Origin: Bacillus sp. NEB1478 | GTDB taxonomy: Bacteria > Bacillota > Bacilli > Bacillales > Fictibacillaceae | Direction: 5' to 3' | NCBI RefSeq assembly: GCF_031582965.1 | Contig: NZ_CP134049.1 | Location: 1,736,001-1,800,000, forward strand | Length of the DNA: 64,000 nucleotides | Shown here: piece after piece, positions 56,790-64,000 of the stretch | Layout of the letters: each line of letters opens with the position of its first letter | Position numbering within the stretch: the first letter of the stretch is position 1 | The notes under the pieces: model-generated | What the model saw: the letters and a program-made list of their open reading frames with translations, nothing else | What the model was told of the DNA's origin: nothing | Database searches by the model: none | Translations under genes and position numbers: made by a program

Positions 56790-56898
56790 TTTATTTTTAT
56801 AGAGAACAACTCGCTATTTTCGCGGTTTCCGAGTACCATTGAGGGAAATTTTCTGCTATAGTAAACAAGGGTAAGAACAATTAGTAGGAGGAAGAACA

Positions 56899-57069
56899 AT
56901 GGAAAGTAAAATTGAGGTTCTTTCGACAGTAAAGGTAGATAAGTATAATGATCTATATAAGGTCGTATCAGAATTAAATAAAACATTAAAACATCAGGAT
57001 TTAATGTTTGGTCTAGCGATCGATGACGAAAATAATGAAAAGATGATTTTTACGATCTATCGCACTTAG
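56899..57069 (+). CDS. ypmA: Small protein YpmA
   Basis: 56 aa, equal to the B. subtilis YpmA length. Begins MESKIEVLSTVKV and ends MIFTIYRT, both characteristic. ATG follows AGGAGGAAG. Soluble; function unknown. Lies between dinG and ypmB as in B. subtilis and is 12 bp before ypmB, so cotranscribed. Confidence 0.85.
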   Translation: MESKIEVLSTVKVDKYNDLYKVVSELNKTLKHQDLMFGLAIDDENNEKMIFTIYRT

Positions 57070-57081
57070 AGAGGCTGAAAT

Positions 57082-57564
57082 ATGGGAAAAAAGTGGATAC
57101 TTATCATAGTCGGGATTCTTCTGCTTGCAAGCTGGCAAGCTTATTATGTCTACAATCAAGTTCAAGCAAAACCAGCAAAAAAAGAAGCGGAAGCAGTTGA
57201 AATTGCTAAAAGAGAAAAAGGACTTGTATCGATTAAACATGTAGATCACTTTTACAAAAATGAAACGTATTATGTCGTTGAAGGTAAAAATGAACATGGA
57301 ACAGATATGATCGTCTGGATCGATAAAAAGAAGAAGGTATCTTCAGAGATTGCAAAAGCAGGACTTTCTGAAGGGCAAATGATCAATTATGTAAAGAAAA
57401 ACTATGGTGCCGAAAAGATAATCGACAGCCGTCTAGGCATGGAAGATGACATCCCTTTATGGGAAGTCATCTTCATCGACAGCGAGGACAGATATACGTA
57501 TTATTATGGCTACTTTGATACGGGAAAACGATACGAAATTTACCGGTTAAGAGAAACAGAATAA
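57082..57564 (+). CDS. ypmB: Membrane-anchored PepSY-like protein YpmB
   Basis: 160 aa. One N-terminal transmembrane helix (about 4-22), then two PepSY/DUF5590-like units (KAEAVEIAKREKGLVSI, and from SEGQMINYVKKNYG). Extracellular, function unknown. It is grouped with aspB-asnS as in B. subtilis. Confidence 0.85.
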   Translation: MGKKWILIIVGILLLASWQAYYVYNQVQAKPAKKEAEAVEIAKREKGLVSIKHVDHFYKNETYYVVEGKNEHGTDMIVWIDKKKKVSSEIAKAGLSEGQMINYVKKNYGAEKIIDSRLGMEDDIPLWEVIFIDSEDRYTYYYGYFDTGKRYEIYRLRETE

Positions 57565-57591
57565 TAAACCATCTTTGGAGGGAATATTTCA

Positions 57592-58782
57592 ATGAAGCTA
57601 GCAAAACGAGTGGAGGCACTAACACCATCAACAACACTTGCTATAACAGCAAAAGCAAACGCATTAAAGGCAGAGGGCCACAATGTACTTGCACTTGGAG
57701 CGGGTGAGCCAGACTTCAATACACCGTTACATATAATAGAAGCCGCATATCAGTCAATGAAAGAAGGACATACGAAATACACTCCTTCAGGTGGATTGCT
57801 CCCTCTAAAAAAAGCAATTGTCAATAAATTGAAAAAAGATCAAGGTTTGTCCTATGAAACCTCAGAAATCATTGTTGGAACGGGTGCGAAGCATTCTCTA
57901 TATTCTTTGTTTCAAGCAATACTGGATGAAGGAGATGAAGTTATCATACCGATTCCTTATTGGGTAAGCTATCCTGAACAAGTAAAGCTCGCAGGAGGCA
58001 GCCCGGTATATGTAGAAGGTAAAGAAGAAAATCAATTCAAGATTACAGCAGCTGATCTAAAGAGTGCCGTCACCGATCGGACAAAGGCACTTATCATCAA
58101 CTCACCGAGCAACCCGACTGGTTCTCTATACACGAAAAAAGAACTGCAGGAGATTGGTGGAGTATGTTTAGAGAACAATATATTGATTGTCTCTGATGAA
58201 ATCTATGAGAAGCTGATCTACGATGGTACAGAACATACATCGATCGCTGAAATTTCGACGGAACTAAAAGAACAAACGATCATCATTAATGGGTTGTCTA
58301 AATCACATTCGATGACTGGATGGAGAATTGGTTTTGCTGCCGGGAACGCGAAGATAATCAAGGCAATGACAAATCTGGATAGCCACAGTACGTCAAATCC
58401 AACAACAACATCACAGCATGCAGCAATTGCAGCTTATAACGGACCACAAGAACCTGTTGAAGAGATGAGAACTGCATTTGAAGACCGTTTGAACAAAGTC
58501 TATGAAAGATTAATCTCATTACCTGGTGTTGTTTGCGTTAAGCCTAAGGGTGCTTTTTATTTGTTCCCTAATGTAAAAGAAGCGGTTAAATTGACAGGCT
58601 ATAATTCAGTTGATGAATGGGTTGAAGCTATTTTAGAAGAAGAAAAAGTTGCTCTCGTACCTGGTTCAGGTTTTGGAGCGCCTGATAATGTGAGGCTTTC
58701 ATACGCAACTTCTCTCGAAACAATAATGGAAGCACTCGATCGAATCGATAGTTTTATCGAACGTCATTCAAAGAAAGATTGA
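57592..58782 (+). CDS. aspB: Aspartate aminotransferase
   Basis: 396 aa fold-type I aminotransferase. GAGEPDFNTP near 36, NSPSNPTGS near 170, PLP lysine in NGLSKSHSMTGWRIGF near 232, RLSYATS near 365. Ribosome binding site TGGAGGG. Makes aspartate used by the adjacent asparaginyl-tRNA pathway. Confidence 0.94.
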   Translation: MKLAKRVEALTPSTTLAITAKANALKAEGHNVLALGAGEPDFNTPLHIIEAAYQSMKEGHTKYTPSGGLLPLKKAIVNKLKKDQGLSYETSEIIVGTGAKHSLYSLFQAILDEGDEVIIPIPYWVSYPEQVKLAGGSPVYVEGKEENQFKITAADLKSAVTDRTKALIINSPSNPTGSLYTKKELQEIGGVCLENNILIVSDEIYEKLIYDGTEHTSIAEISTELKEQTIIINGLSKSHSMTGWRIGFAAGNAKIIKAMTNLDSHSTSNPTTTSQHAAIAAYNGPQEPVEEMRTAFEDRLNKVYERLISLPGVVCVKPKGAFYLFPNVKEAVKLTGYNSVDEWVEAILEEEKVALVPGSGFGAPDNVRLSYATSLETIMEALDRIDSFIERHSKKD

Positions 58783-58846
58783 TTTTTGTTGAACCGTCGT
58801 TCATAATTTTTTGGTAGATATATAGAAACTTGTGGAGGTACATTTT

Positions 58847-60139
58847 GTGAAAACGACTATTCAAAAGCTTAATGAACACATTGGCAAGACAGTAACTGTT
58901 GGGGCATGGCTTGCTAATAAGCGTTCTTCAGGAAAGATCGCATTTTTACAGCTGCGTGATGGAACAGGATTTGTACAAGGTGTTGTCGTGAAAAGTGAAG
59001 TTGGAGAAGAGCTTTTCGGTGCTGCAAAAGGGCTTACTCAAGAGTCCAGCCTTTATGTGACAGGTATTGTAAAAGAGGACGAACGCTCTCAGCTTGGAGT
59101 TGAACTTGAAGTAACAAATATTGAAGTGCTTCACCAGGCAGTTGACTATCCAATAACGCCAAAAGAACATGGAACTGAATTTTTGATGGATCATCGTCAT
59201 CTTTGGATTCGTTCAAAAAAGCAGCATAGCATTTTAAAGATCCGTAACGAGATCATACATGCTGTGAACGAGTTCTTCTATAAAAATGATTTTGTAAAAG
59301 TAGATCCTCCTATTCTTACAGGGAGTTCTGCGGAAGGAACAACATCATTGTTCCACACAAAATATTTTGAAGAGGATGCATATCTTTCACAAAGTGGACA
59401 ACTTTACATGGAAGCTGCTGCAATGGCTCTCGGAAAAGTATATTCATTCGGACCAACATTCCGTGCTGAAAAGTCTAAGACTCGCCGTCACTTGATCGAG
59501 TTCTGGATGATCGAGCCGGAGATGGCATTTGTTGAACATGAAGAATCACTAGAAATTCAAGAACAGTTCATCTCTCATATCGTTCAGTCTGTATTGAAAC
59601 GCTGTGAAAATGAGCTGAAGACACTTGGACGTGACGTAACGAAGCTTGAGAATGTGAAAGCTCCTTTTCCACGAGTTTCATATGATGATGCAATTAAGAT
59701 GCTAAAGGAAAAAGGCTATGATGATATCGAATGGGGTGATGATTTTGGAGCGCCTCACGAAACAGCAATCGCTGAAAGCTTTGATAAGCCAGTATTCATC
59801 ACCAATTATCCAAAAGACATTAAAGCATTCTACATGAAGCCAGATCCTACCCGTGATGATGTTGTTCTTTGTGCTGATCTGATCGCACCTGAAGGCTATG
59901 GTGAAATCATCGGCGGAAGTCAGCGTATTGATGATCTAGCTTTAATGGAACAGCGTTATGAAGAACACGGTCTTACTGACGACGCTTACAAGTGGTACTT
60001 AGAGTTAAGAAAATACGGAAGTGTTCCGCATTCAGGATTTGGTCTTGGACTAGAGCGTACGGTTGCTTGGATTTCCGGGGCGGAACATGTGCGTGAAACG
60101 ATTCCGTTCCCGCGTCTATTGAACCGTTTATATCCTTGA
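58847..60139 (+). CDS. asnS: Asparaginyl-tRNA synthetase
   Basis: 430 aa class IIb synthetase, exactly the B. subtilis length. N-terminal OB fold ([17 protein letters not shown]), motif 2 [20 protein letters not shown] near 205, motif 3 [12 protein letters not shown] near 403. GTG 58847 lies 8 nt after TGGAGGT. No T-box leader is present in the short gap after aspB. Confidence 0.95.
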   Translation: MKTTIQKLNEHIGKTVTVGAWLANKRSSGKIAFLQLRDGTGFVQGVVVKSEVGEELFGAAKGLTQESSLYVTGIVKEDERSQLGVELEVTNIEVLHQAVDYPITPKEHGTEFLMDHRHLWIRSKKQHSILKIRNEIIHAVNEFFYKNDFVKVDPPILTGSSAEGTTSLFHTKYFEEDAYLSQSGQLYMEAAAMALGKVYSFGPTFRAEKSKTRRHLIEFWMIEPEMAFVEHEESLEIQEQFISHIVQSVLKRCENELKTLGRDVTKLENVKAPFPRVSYDDAIKMLKEKGYDDIEWGDDFGAPHETAIAESFDKPVFITNYPKDIKAFYMKPDPTRDDVVLCADLIAPEGYGEIIGGSQRIDDLALMEQRYEEHGLTDDAYKWYLELRKYGSVPHSGFGLGLERTVAWISGAEHVRETIPFPRLLNRLYP

Positions 60140-60165
60140 TCGTTAAACAAATATGAAATACACCC

Positions 60166-60195
60166 AAGCTGGCTCTTAAAAGAGTCAGCTTTTTC
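60166..60195 (+). terminator. Intrinsic terminator after asnS
   Basis: AAGCTGGCTCTT / AGAGTCAGCTT stem and T5. Confidence 0.8.
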
Positions 60196-60260
60196 CGTGC
60201 AGCTTATGTATTTTCACATGAAATAGCAGTTAAACCATCAGACAGGATGCGTTGTAAATA

Positions 60261-60269
60261 TGCTATAAT
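60261..60269 (+). promoter_or_regulatory. Extended -10 promoter of dnaD
   Basis: TGCTATAAT: TGn plus a perfect TATAAT, start about 60276, 15 nt before the ATG. Confidence 0.55.
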
Positions 60270-60290
60270 GAAGAATAGAGGTGTTGGCAA

Positions 60291-61007
60291 ATGAACGAAA
60301 ACTTGTTTGAAAAATGGATGTCAGAAGGCTCGATCAGCATACCTAACATGCTTTTAAAATATTATAAAAAAATTGGTTTAACAGATAATGAATGCATGCT
60401 TTTTATTCAGCTTCATGTCTCACTTGATTCAGGTAACTACTTTCCGACGCCGCAAGAACTGTCAGATCGGATGACTCTTTCCCATAGTGAGATGGCTTCT
60501 ATGCTGCGATCATTAATCGGCAGAGGGCTGCTAGGCATGGATCAATACGAAGACATAGAAAAAGGTGTATACTTTGAAGCATACACCTTGCAGCCATTAT
60601 GGAATAGATTGATGGAAAGCTTAAAAACAGAGGAAACAGTTAAAAAAGAAACGGACAAGAAGCAGCTTGAACAGAATGTATTCGTTTTGTTTGAAAAAGA
60701 GTTCGGACGCCCGTTGTCTCCTATGGAGCTTGAAACATTAAAAATATGGATAGATGAAGACAATCAGTCACCCGAGCTCATTCTTACAGCATTAAAAGAA
60801 TCAGTGCTGTCTGGGAAATTAAATTTTAGATATATTGACCGCATCTTGTTTGAATGGAAGAAAAACGGAATTCAAAGTCCGGAAGCTGCTAAAAAATACG
60901 GTGAGAAGTTTCGGGTTAGACAGCTGCAGCAAAAAAGCGGACAGCAAGAAAAACCGAGAAACGACAGCGGTTTGAAAAGACCCGCGTATAATTGGCTGGA
61001 ATCGTAA
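60291..61007 (+). CDS. dnaD: DNA replication initiation protein DnaD
   Basis: 238 aa. N-terminal winged helix (ISIPNMLLKYYKKIGLTDNE, 16-100), then the DnaD C-terminal domain (VFVLFEKEFGRPLSPMELE to YIDRILFEWKKNGI, about 125-190) and a basic tail. It remodels DNA and helps load the DnaB-type helicase at oriC and at restart sites. Ribosome binding site GAGGTG. Confidence 0.93.
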   Translation: MNENLFEKWMSEGSISIPNMLLKYYKKIGLTDNECMLFIQLHVSLDSGNYFPTPQELSDRMTLSHSEMASMLRSLIGRGLLGMDQYEDIEKGVYFEAYTLQPLWNRLMESLKTEETVKKETDKKQLEQNVFVLFEKEFGRPLSPMELETLKIWIDEDNQSPELILTALKESVLSGKLNFRYIDRILFEWKKNGIQSPEAAKKYGEKFRVRQLQQKSGQQEKPRNDSGLKRPAYNWLES

Positions 61008-61024
61008 ATTTTACTATTAAAAAA

Positions 61025-61056
61025 CAGACCTGGACAATGCCGGGTCTTCTTTTTTG
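61025..61056 (+). terminator. Intrinsic terminator between dnaD and nth
   Basis: AGACCTGG / CCGGGTCT stem with T6; some read-through into nth is likely since nth has no clear promoter. Confidence 0.75.
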
Positions 61057-61076
61057 ATTATAGGAGGAATTTGGAC

Positions 61077-61739
61077 GTGTTAAATAAAGCACAAATACAA
61101 TTCTGTTTAGAACAAATAGAAGATATGTTTCCAGATGCACATTGTGAGCTAAAGCATTCCAATCCGTTCGAATTGACCATCGCTGTACTTTTATCGGCGC
61201 AATGTACAGACGCTTTAGTGAACAAAGTGACGCCGAATCTCTTTGCCAAGTATAAAACCCCGCAAGACTATCTCGATGTATCGCTAGAAGAACTGCAAGA
61301 TGATATACGTTCGATCGGTCTTTATCGCAATAAGGCAAAGAATATTCAAAAATTAAGCGAATTGCTCCTGACTGATTACGGAGGAGAGATCCCTCAAGAC
61401 CGTGATGAGCTGACTAAGCTTCCAGGCGTTGGCCGGAAGACAGCTAATGTTGTTGTATCGGTTGCATACGGTGTTCCTGCAATTGCTGTTGATACACATG
61501 TAGAACGTGTGTCGAAAAGACTTGGAATATGCAGATGGAAAGATTCGGTCTTACAAGTGGAAGAAACTTTGATGAAAAAGATTCCGAAGCCTTTATGGGG
61601 TGCAACACACCATCGACTCATATTCTTCGGGAGATATCATTGTAAAGCTCAAAATCCAAATTGTCCTGAGTGTCCTCTCCTTTCTATTTGCCGTGAAGGT
61701 AAGAAAAGGATGAAAGTGAGGGAAAAGCTTGGTAAATAA
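61077..61739 (+). CDS. nth: Endonuclease III
   Basis: 220 aa base-excision glycosylase/AP lyase for oxidised pyrimidines. Helix-hairpin-helix with catalytic lysine in LLSAQCTDALVNKVT near 44 and LPGVGRKTANVV near 115, catalytic aspartate in AVDTHVERVSKRLG near 138, and the [4Fe-4S] cysteines CKAQNPNCPECPLLSIC near 187-203. GTG 61077 is used, 9 nt after AGGAGG. Confidence 0.95.
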   Translation: MLNKAQIQFCLEQIEDMFPDAHCELKHSNPFELTIAVLLSAQCTDALVNKVTPNLFAKYKTPQDYLDVSLEELQDDIRSIGLYRNKAKNIQKLSELLLTDYGGEIPQDRDELTKLPGVGRKTANVVVSVAYGVPAIAVDTHVERVSKRLGICRWKDSVLQVEETLMKKIPKPLWGATHHRLIFFGRYHCKAQNPNCPECPLLSICREGKKRMKVREKLGK

Positions 61740-62103
61740 TCCGCTCACTTTTGAAGAGAAGGCAGAAATCGTATCAGCCGTGTTTAAAGAATGGAAAGAG
61801 GCTTCTCCAATAATTGCAGATTTCTTTAGGCAAAGAGATCGAGAAAGTGCTACGAAGCCGATGATTGTTCAGTCAGAAAAATTCCTTCAAACACTTTTTT
61901 TGGTGAATTGCAAGCAGATAGATGAGAATCTAACCAATTGGAAAGCGCAGATAAGTGCTTTTGAACATTTACCTGTTAATGCAGTTGAACGTTTATTTTT
62001 TATATTTGAACAGCCAGATCATTACCAATCGTATATTCAATTAAGTGAATTGTTTTCAGAATGGGAAAAGAAAAGTGTCATATTAATGAGGCGAAAAACA
62101 TAA
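61729..62103 (+). CDS. ypoC: YpoC-like protein
   Basis: 124 aa soluble helical protein. TTG 61729 overlaps the nth end by 11 bp, with GAGGGA upstream. Assigned by position between nth and the ponA region as in B. subtilis. Shorter than I recall for YpoC; function unknown. Confidence 0.7.
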   Translation: MVNNPLTFEEKAEIVSAVFKEWKEASPIIADFFRQRDRESATKPMIVQSEKFLQTLFLVNCKQIDENLTNWKAQISAFEHLPVNAVERLFFIFEQPDHYQSYIQLSELFSEWEKKSVILMRRKT

Positions 62104-62127
62104 AGACAAGGTCTGTGGACATATGAT
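62098..62127 (+). promoter_or_regulatory. Candidate sigma-E promoter of the LysM/GH18 gene
   Basis: ACATAAA, 15 bp, CATATGAT. The -35 core CATA and six of eight -10 bases fit sigma-E; start about 62134, before ATG 62156. A mother-cell promoter suits a spore hydrolase. Confidence 0.4.
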
Positions 62128-62155
62128 GAAGCATGAGACGTCAAGGAGGGGTAGC

Positions 62156-63418
62156 ATGCAGATTCATGTAGTTAAACGAGGTGATTCTCTTTGGAAACTA
62201 TCTCAGTTCTACAAATTGCCTTGGCAGGAGATAGCGACAGTCAACAGATTGACTCAAAATGATCAGCTTACAGTGGGCCAAACACTATTTATACCTACAC
62301 CATTCTCGTATACGGTTCAGCCAGGGGATACTTTACTCGTAATCTCTAAAAAAATCGGTGTCCCAATAACTGAACTTCAACAAGCAAATCCTGGAGTATC
62401 AGACTCGTCACTCCACGTTGGCTTAGTCTTAAATGTTCCAGAACGGCAAAAGAAAACCATTCTGACAAACGCGTTTGCTGAGCCTGTGCCAAAAGCAAGA
62501 GTGAATTTTGCAGCTGCTGCAAAAGCTTTAACGTATACAACGATATTCAGTTATGAAGTTAACGAAAAAGGGGAGCTAAAACCTCTTGATGATGATGACT
62601 TTATAAAAGAGATCAAGAACAAAAATGTAAAACCTCTGATGGCGATTACGAACATTAAAGATGGGGAATTTAGTGAGGAAGCTGGAACTGCAATCTTAAC
62701 AAATGAGAGTGTCTCAAACCAGCTCATTGAAAATTCGATTGCGATGATGAAAAAAAAAGGTTTTGAAGGCATATCTGTAGATTTTGAGTTCCTAGGCAAA
62801 AAAAATAAAGAAGCATACAACAATTTTTTAAAGAAAATAACAAAAGCGATGCACGAAGAAAAATACATCGTCCTTACCGCTGTAGCTCCAAAAATCAGCA
62901 GCACTCAAATTGGCGAGTGGTATGAATCACATGATTATAAAGCCCATGGAGAGATCGTGGATTACGTAATTTTAATGACGTACGAATGGGGATTCAGCGG
63001 CGGACCTCCAATGGCGGTCAGCCCAGTGCCATCCCTCAAAAAAGTACTGGATTATGCAGTTACTGAAATCGATCCTAAAAAAATACTTATGGGAATCAAT
63101 CTATATGGATATGATTGGAAGCTGCCCTATAAAGAAGGCGGAGAATTTGCAAAAGCTCTGAATCCTGTTCAGGCAATTCAACTGGCAGGTAAAAGAAAAG
63201 CTGCTATATTGTACAATAACAAAGATGAAGCTCCGTATTTTACGTATTGGGGTAAGGACAAAAAAGAACATATCGTGTGGTTTGAGGATTTAAGAAGTAT
63301 GAAAGCGAAGTTTGATATTGTTGATCAATACGGTTTTGCAGGAGTAAGCTTTTGGAACTTGTCATTTGGCTACCCAGTCTTTTGGAATTACTTAATCGAT
63401 CGCTACACCATAAAATAG
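62156..63418 (+). CDS. LysM / glycoside hydrolase 18 spore peptidoglycan hydrolase, SleL (YaaH)-like
   Basis: 420 aa. Two N-terminal LysM domains (residues 2-46 and 49-95), then a GH18 barrel (about 115-420) with the catalytic glutamate in GISVDFEF near 210 and MTYEWG near 280. No signal peptide, like SleL/YaaH, which is put on the spore from the mother cell and trims cortex fragments at germination as an N-acetylglucosaminidase. ATG 62156 follows AAGGAGGGG. It is an addition between ypoC and ponA relative to B. subtilis. Confidence 0.88.
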   Translation: MQIHVVKRGDSLWKLSQFYKLPWQEIATVNRLTQNDQLTVGQTLFIPTPFSYTVQPGDTLLVISKKIGVPITELQQANPGVSDSSLHVGLVLNVPERQKKTILTNAFAEPVPKARVNFAAAAKALTYTTIFSYEVNEKGELKPLDDDDFIKEIKNKNVKPLMAITNIKDGEFSEEAGTAILTNESVSNQLIENSIAMMKKKGFEGISVDFEFLGKKNKEAYNNFLKKITKAMHEEKYIVLTAVAPKISSTQIGEWYESHDYKAHGEIVDYVILMTYEWGFSGGPPMAVSPVPSLKKVLDYAVTEIDPKKILMGINLYGYDWKLPYKEGGEFAKALNPVQAIQLAGKRKAAILYNNKDEAPYFTYWGKDKKEHIVWFEDLRSMKAKFDIVDQYGFAGVSFWNLSFGYPVFWNYLIDRYTIK

Positions 63419-63420
63419 TG

Positions 63421-63451
63421 AAGATGACCTATATTTTAGGTCATCTTTTAT
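63421..63451 (+). terminator. Intrinsic terminator after the GH18 gene
   Basis: AAGATGACCT / AGGTCATCTT stem with T4. Confidence 0.8.
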
Positions 63452-63452
63452 T

Positions 63453-63488
63453 AAAACAAGCCCCAGCGAAGCCAGGGGCTTGTTTTTA
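63453..63488. terminator. Second hairpin between convergent genes
   Basis: AAAACAAGCCCC / GGGGCTTGTTTT symmetrical stem; can terminate in both directions. Confidence 0.7.
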
Positions 63489-63490
63489 TG

Positions 63491-63549
63491 CTGCATACAG
63501 AAAACACGAGCTGCATATGAAAATACGAGCGCTATATGAAAAATACGTC
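63491..63549. repeat. Three tandem degenerate 19-20 bp units
   Basis: CTGCATACAGAAAACACGAG, CTGCATATGAAAATACGAG and CGCTATATGAAAAATACGTC follow each other without gap between two terminator hairpins. Confidence 0.6.
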
Positions 63550-63591
63550 CTATCTCATATTACTTTCTATTTTTTACAATTAACAACCAAA

Positions 63592-63629
63592 AAAAAGACT
63601 GACAAAATGAAATGTCAGTCCTTTTTTAC
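63592..63629 (-). terminator. Terminator of the minus-strand penicillin-binding protein gene
   Basis: Stem GGACTGACAT / TGTCAGTC with an A8 run on the plus strand, that is T8 on the minus strand. Confidence 0.8.
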
Positions 63630-63631
63630 AT

Positions 63632-64000
63632 TTATTGATTTAATGGCGGTACTTGAAGACCTTCGCCTTCCCGCTGCTTTTCTTTGCGGTTTTGGTTGCC
63701 TTGGTCACCTTGATTAGGCGGTGTGCCAGGTTCACCTTGACTAGGAGGTGTACCTGGCTCTGTTCCAGGTTCCGTACCTGGAGTGCCGGGTTCACCTTCT
63801 CCAGGAGGAGTGCCAGGTTCACCCTGACCAGGTGGTGTACCAGGTTCACCTTGACCGGGAGGAGTTCCTGGCTCCTGAGTGCCCTCAGGAGCTGCAATCG
63901 TGATCGAAGTTTCAGCCGGTTCACTTTGTGTATTGCTTTCACTATCGACCGCAATGACTTGGAATGTGTATTTACCTGGGGCAGGGGTAGGGACAGCAAA
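63632..64000 (-). CDS. ponA: C-terminal end of a penicillin-binding protein, probably PBP1 (PonA), partial
   Basis: Only the last 122 codons are in the window; the start lies beyond 64000. The visible part is the end of a fibronectin-III-like domain (APGKYTFQVIAVDSESN, then TSITIAAPEG) followed by about 75 residues rich in Gly, Pro, Thr and Glu with repeats of GEPGTPPGQ, ending QVPPLNQ. PonA of B. subtilis has a similar low-complexity tail after an FN3 domain, and the gene is expected here after nth-ypoC. The catalytic domains are not seen, so the name rests on context. Terminator at 63592-63629. Confidence 0.7.
   Translation of the reverse strand, partial: FAVPTPAPGKYTFQVIAVDSESNTQSEPAETSITIAAPEGTQEPGTPPGQGEPGTPPGQGEPGTPPGEGEPGTPGTEPGTEPGTPPSQGEPGTPPNQGDQGNQNRKEKQREGEGLQVPPLNQ
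63713..63880. repeat. 27-bp coding repeats in the penicillin-binding protein tail
   Basis: Five or six units of about 27 bp (GEPGTPPGQ-type) lie in tandem, with CAGGTTCACCTTGAC-like blocks recurring on the plus strand. The block near 63750-63790 is irregular (PGTEPGTEPGT). Confidence 0.8.

Noticed and set aside
58783..58846. Possible T-box leader of asnS
   Set aside because: The gap after aspB is only 64 bp and holds no specifier stem or terminator.
63352..63717. 121-codon frame on the plus strand
   Set aside because: Runs through two terminator hairpins and the tandem repeats; no ribosome binding site.
63640..63999. 119-codon leucine/valine/lysine-rich frame on the minus strand
   Set aside because: Is the wrong frame of the repeat-coding penicillin-binding protein tail; the correct frame gives an FN3 end plus GEPGTPPGQ repeats and a proper terminator.

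Overview
The window is one contiguous piece of a low-GC, endospore-forming Bacillaceae chromosome. Gene order follows the ypbG to ponA region of Bacillus subtilis closely, and strong AGGAGG-type ribosome binding sites, many GTG/TTG starts and the sporulation genes sleB, ypeB, spoVIF, spoIVA, ypjB and a sleL-like gene all fit this. It is not B. subtilis: a CarH/LitR-type regulator, ddl, ansA, plsC, an mqnP-ubiX-mqnA cluster and a YugP-type peptidase sit in or beside syntenic blocks, and several B. subtilis neighbours are missing. The repeat families and gene content would suit a Fictibacillus- or Priestia-like genus, but that is inference. I saw no phage, transposase, CRISPR array, rRNA or tRNA.

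Layout. 1-8.8 kb: small unknown gene, ypbG, a MerR/B12 regulator, a MecA-type adaptor, ddl, gudB, a repeat element, ypdA, ansA (minus strand) and prsW. 8.9-22.4 kb: sleB-ypeB with a sigma-G-like promoter, motI, ypfB, cmk-plsC-ypfD, yphA, der, gpsA, spoVIF with a sigma-K-like promoter, yphE-yphF, spoIVA with a sigma-E-like promoter, and hbs. 22.9-29.1 kb: folE-mtrB, then hepS-menG-mqnP-ubiX-mqnA-hepT (menaquinone by the futalosine route) and ndk. 29.3-36.4 kb: cheR, a TRAP-type trp leader, trpDCFBA and hisC; trpE and the flanking aro/tyrA genes known from B. subtilis are absent here. 36.5-44.8 kb: a candidate small RNA, an unrecognised 290-aa gene, ypiA-ypiB-ypiF, qcrABC, ypjA-ypjB and a membrane zinc peptidase. 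44.8-56.6 kb: ypjC (minus strand), then ypjD-dapB-mgsA-bshB1-bshA-cca-birA, then panBCD behind a structured leader, then dinG. 56.7-64 kb: ypmA-ypmB-aspB-asnS, dnaD-nth-ypoC, a LysM/GH18 hydrolase, and the 3-prime end of a penicillin-binding protein (probably ponA) on the minus strand.

Links between genes. The window carries both the tryptophan sensor TRAP (mtrB) and a leader with eleven (G/U)AG triplets upstream of trpD. It also carries menaquinone tailoring enzymes together with the menaquinol:cytochrome c reductase qcrABC that uses the quinone, and two bacillithiol biosynthesis genes (bshB1, bshA) together with the probable bacillithiol disulfide reductase ypdA.

The strongest leads are: a structured leader before panBCD whose predicted three-way junction starts at the predicted transcription start and is followed by a terminator; a promoter-to-terminator transcript of about 70 nt with a pyrimidine-rich loop at 36.54-36.61 kb; the B12-dependent light-sensor signature in the MerR protein; the trp leader fused to an operon without trpE; and at least five copies of a degenerate dispersed intergenic repeat. 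All functional assignments come from reading motifs and remembered family sequences; no database search was run.
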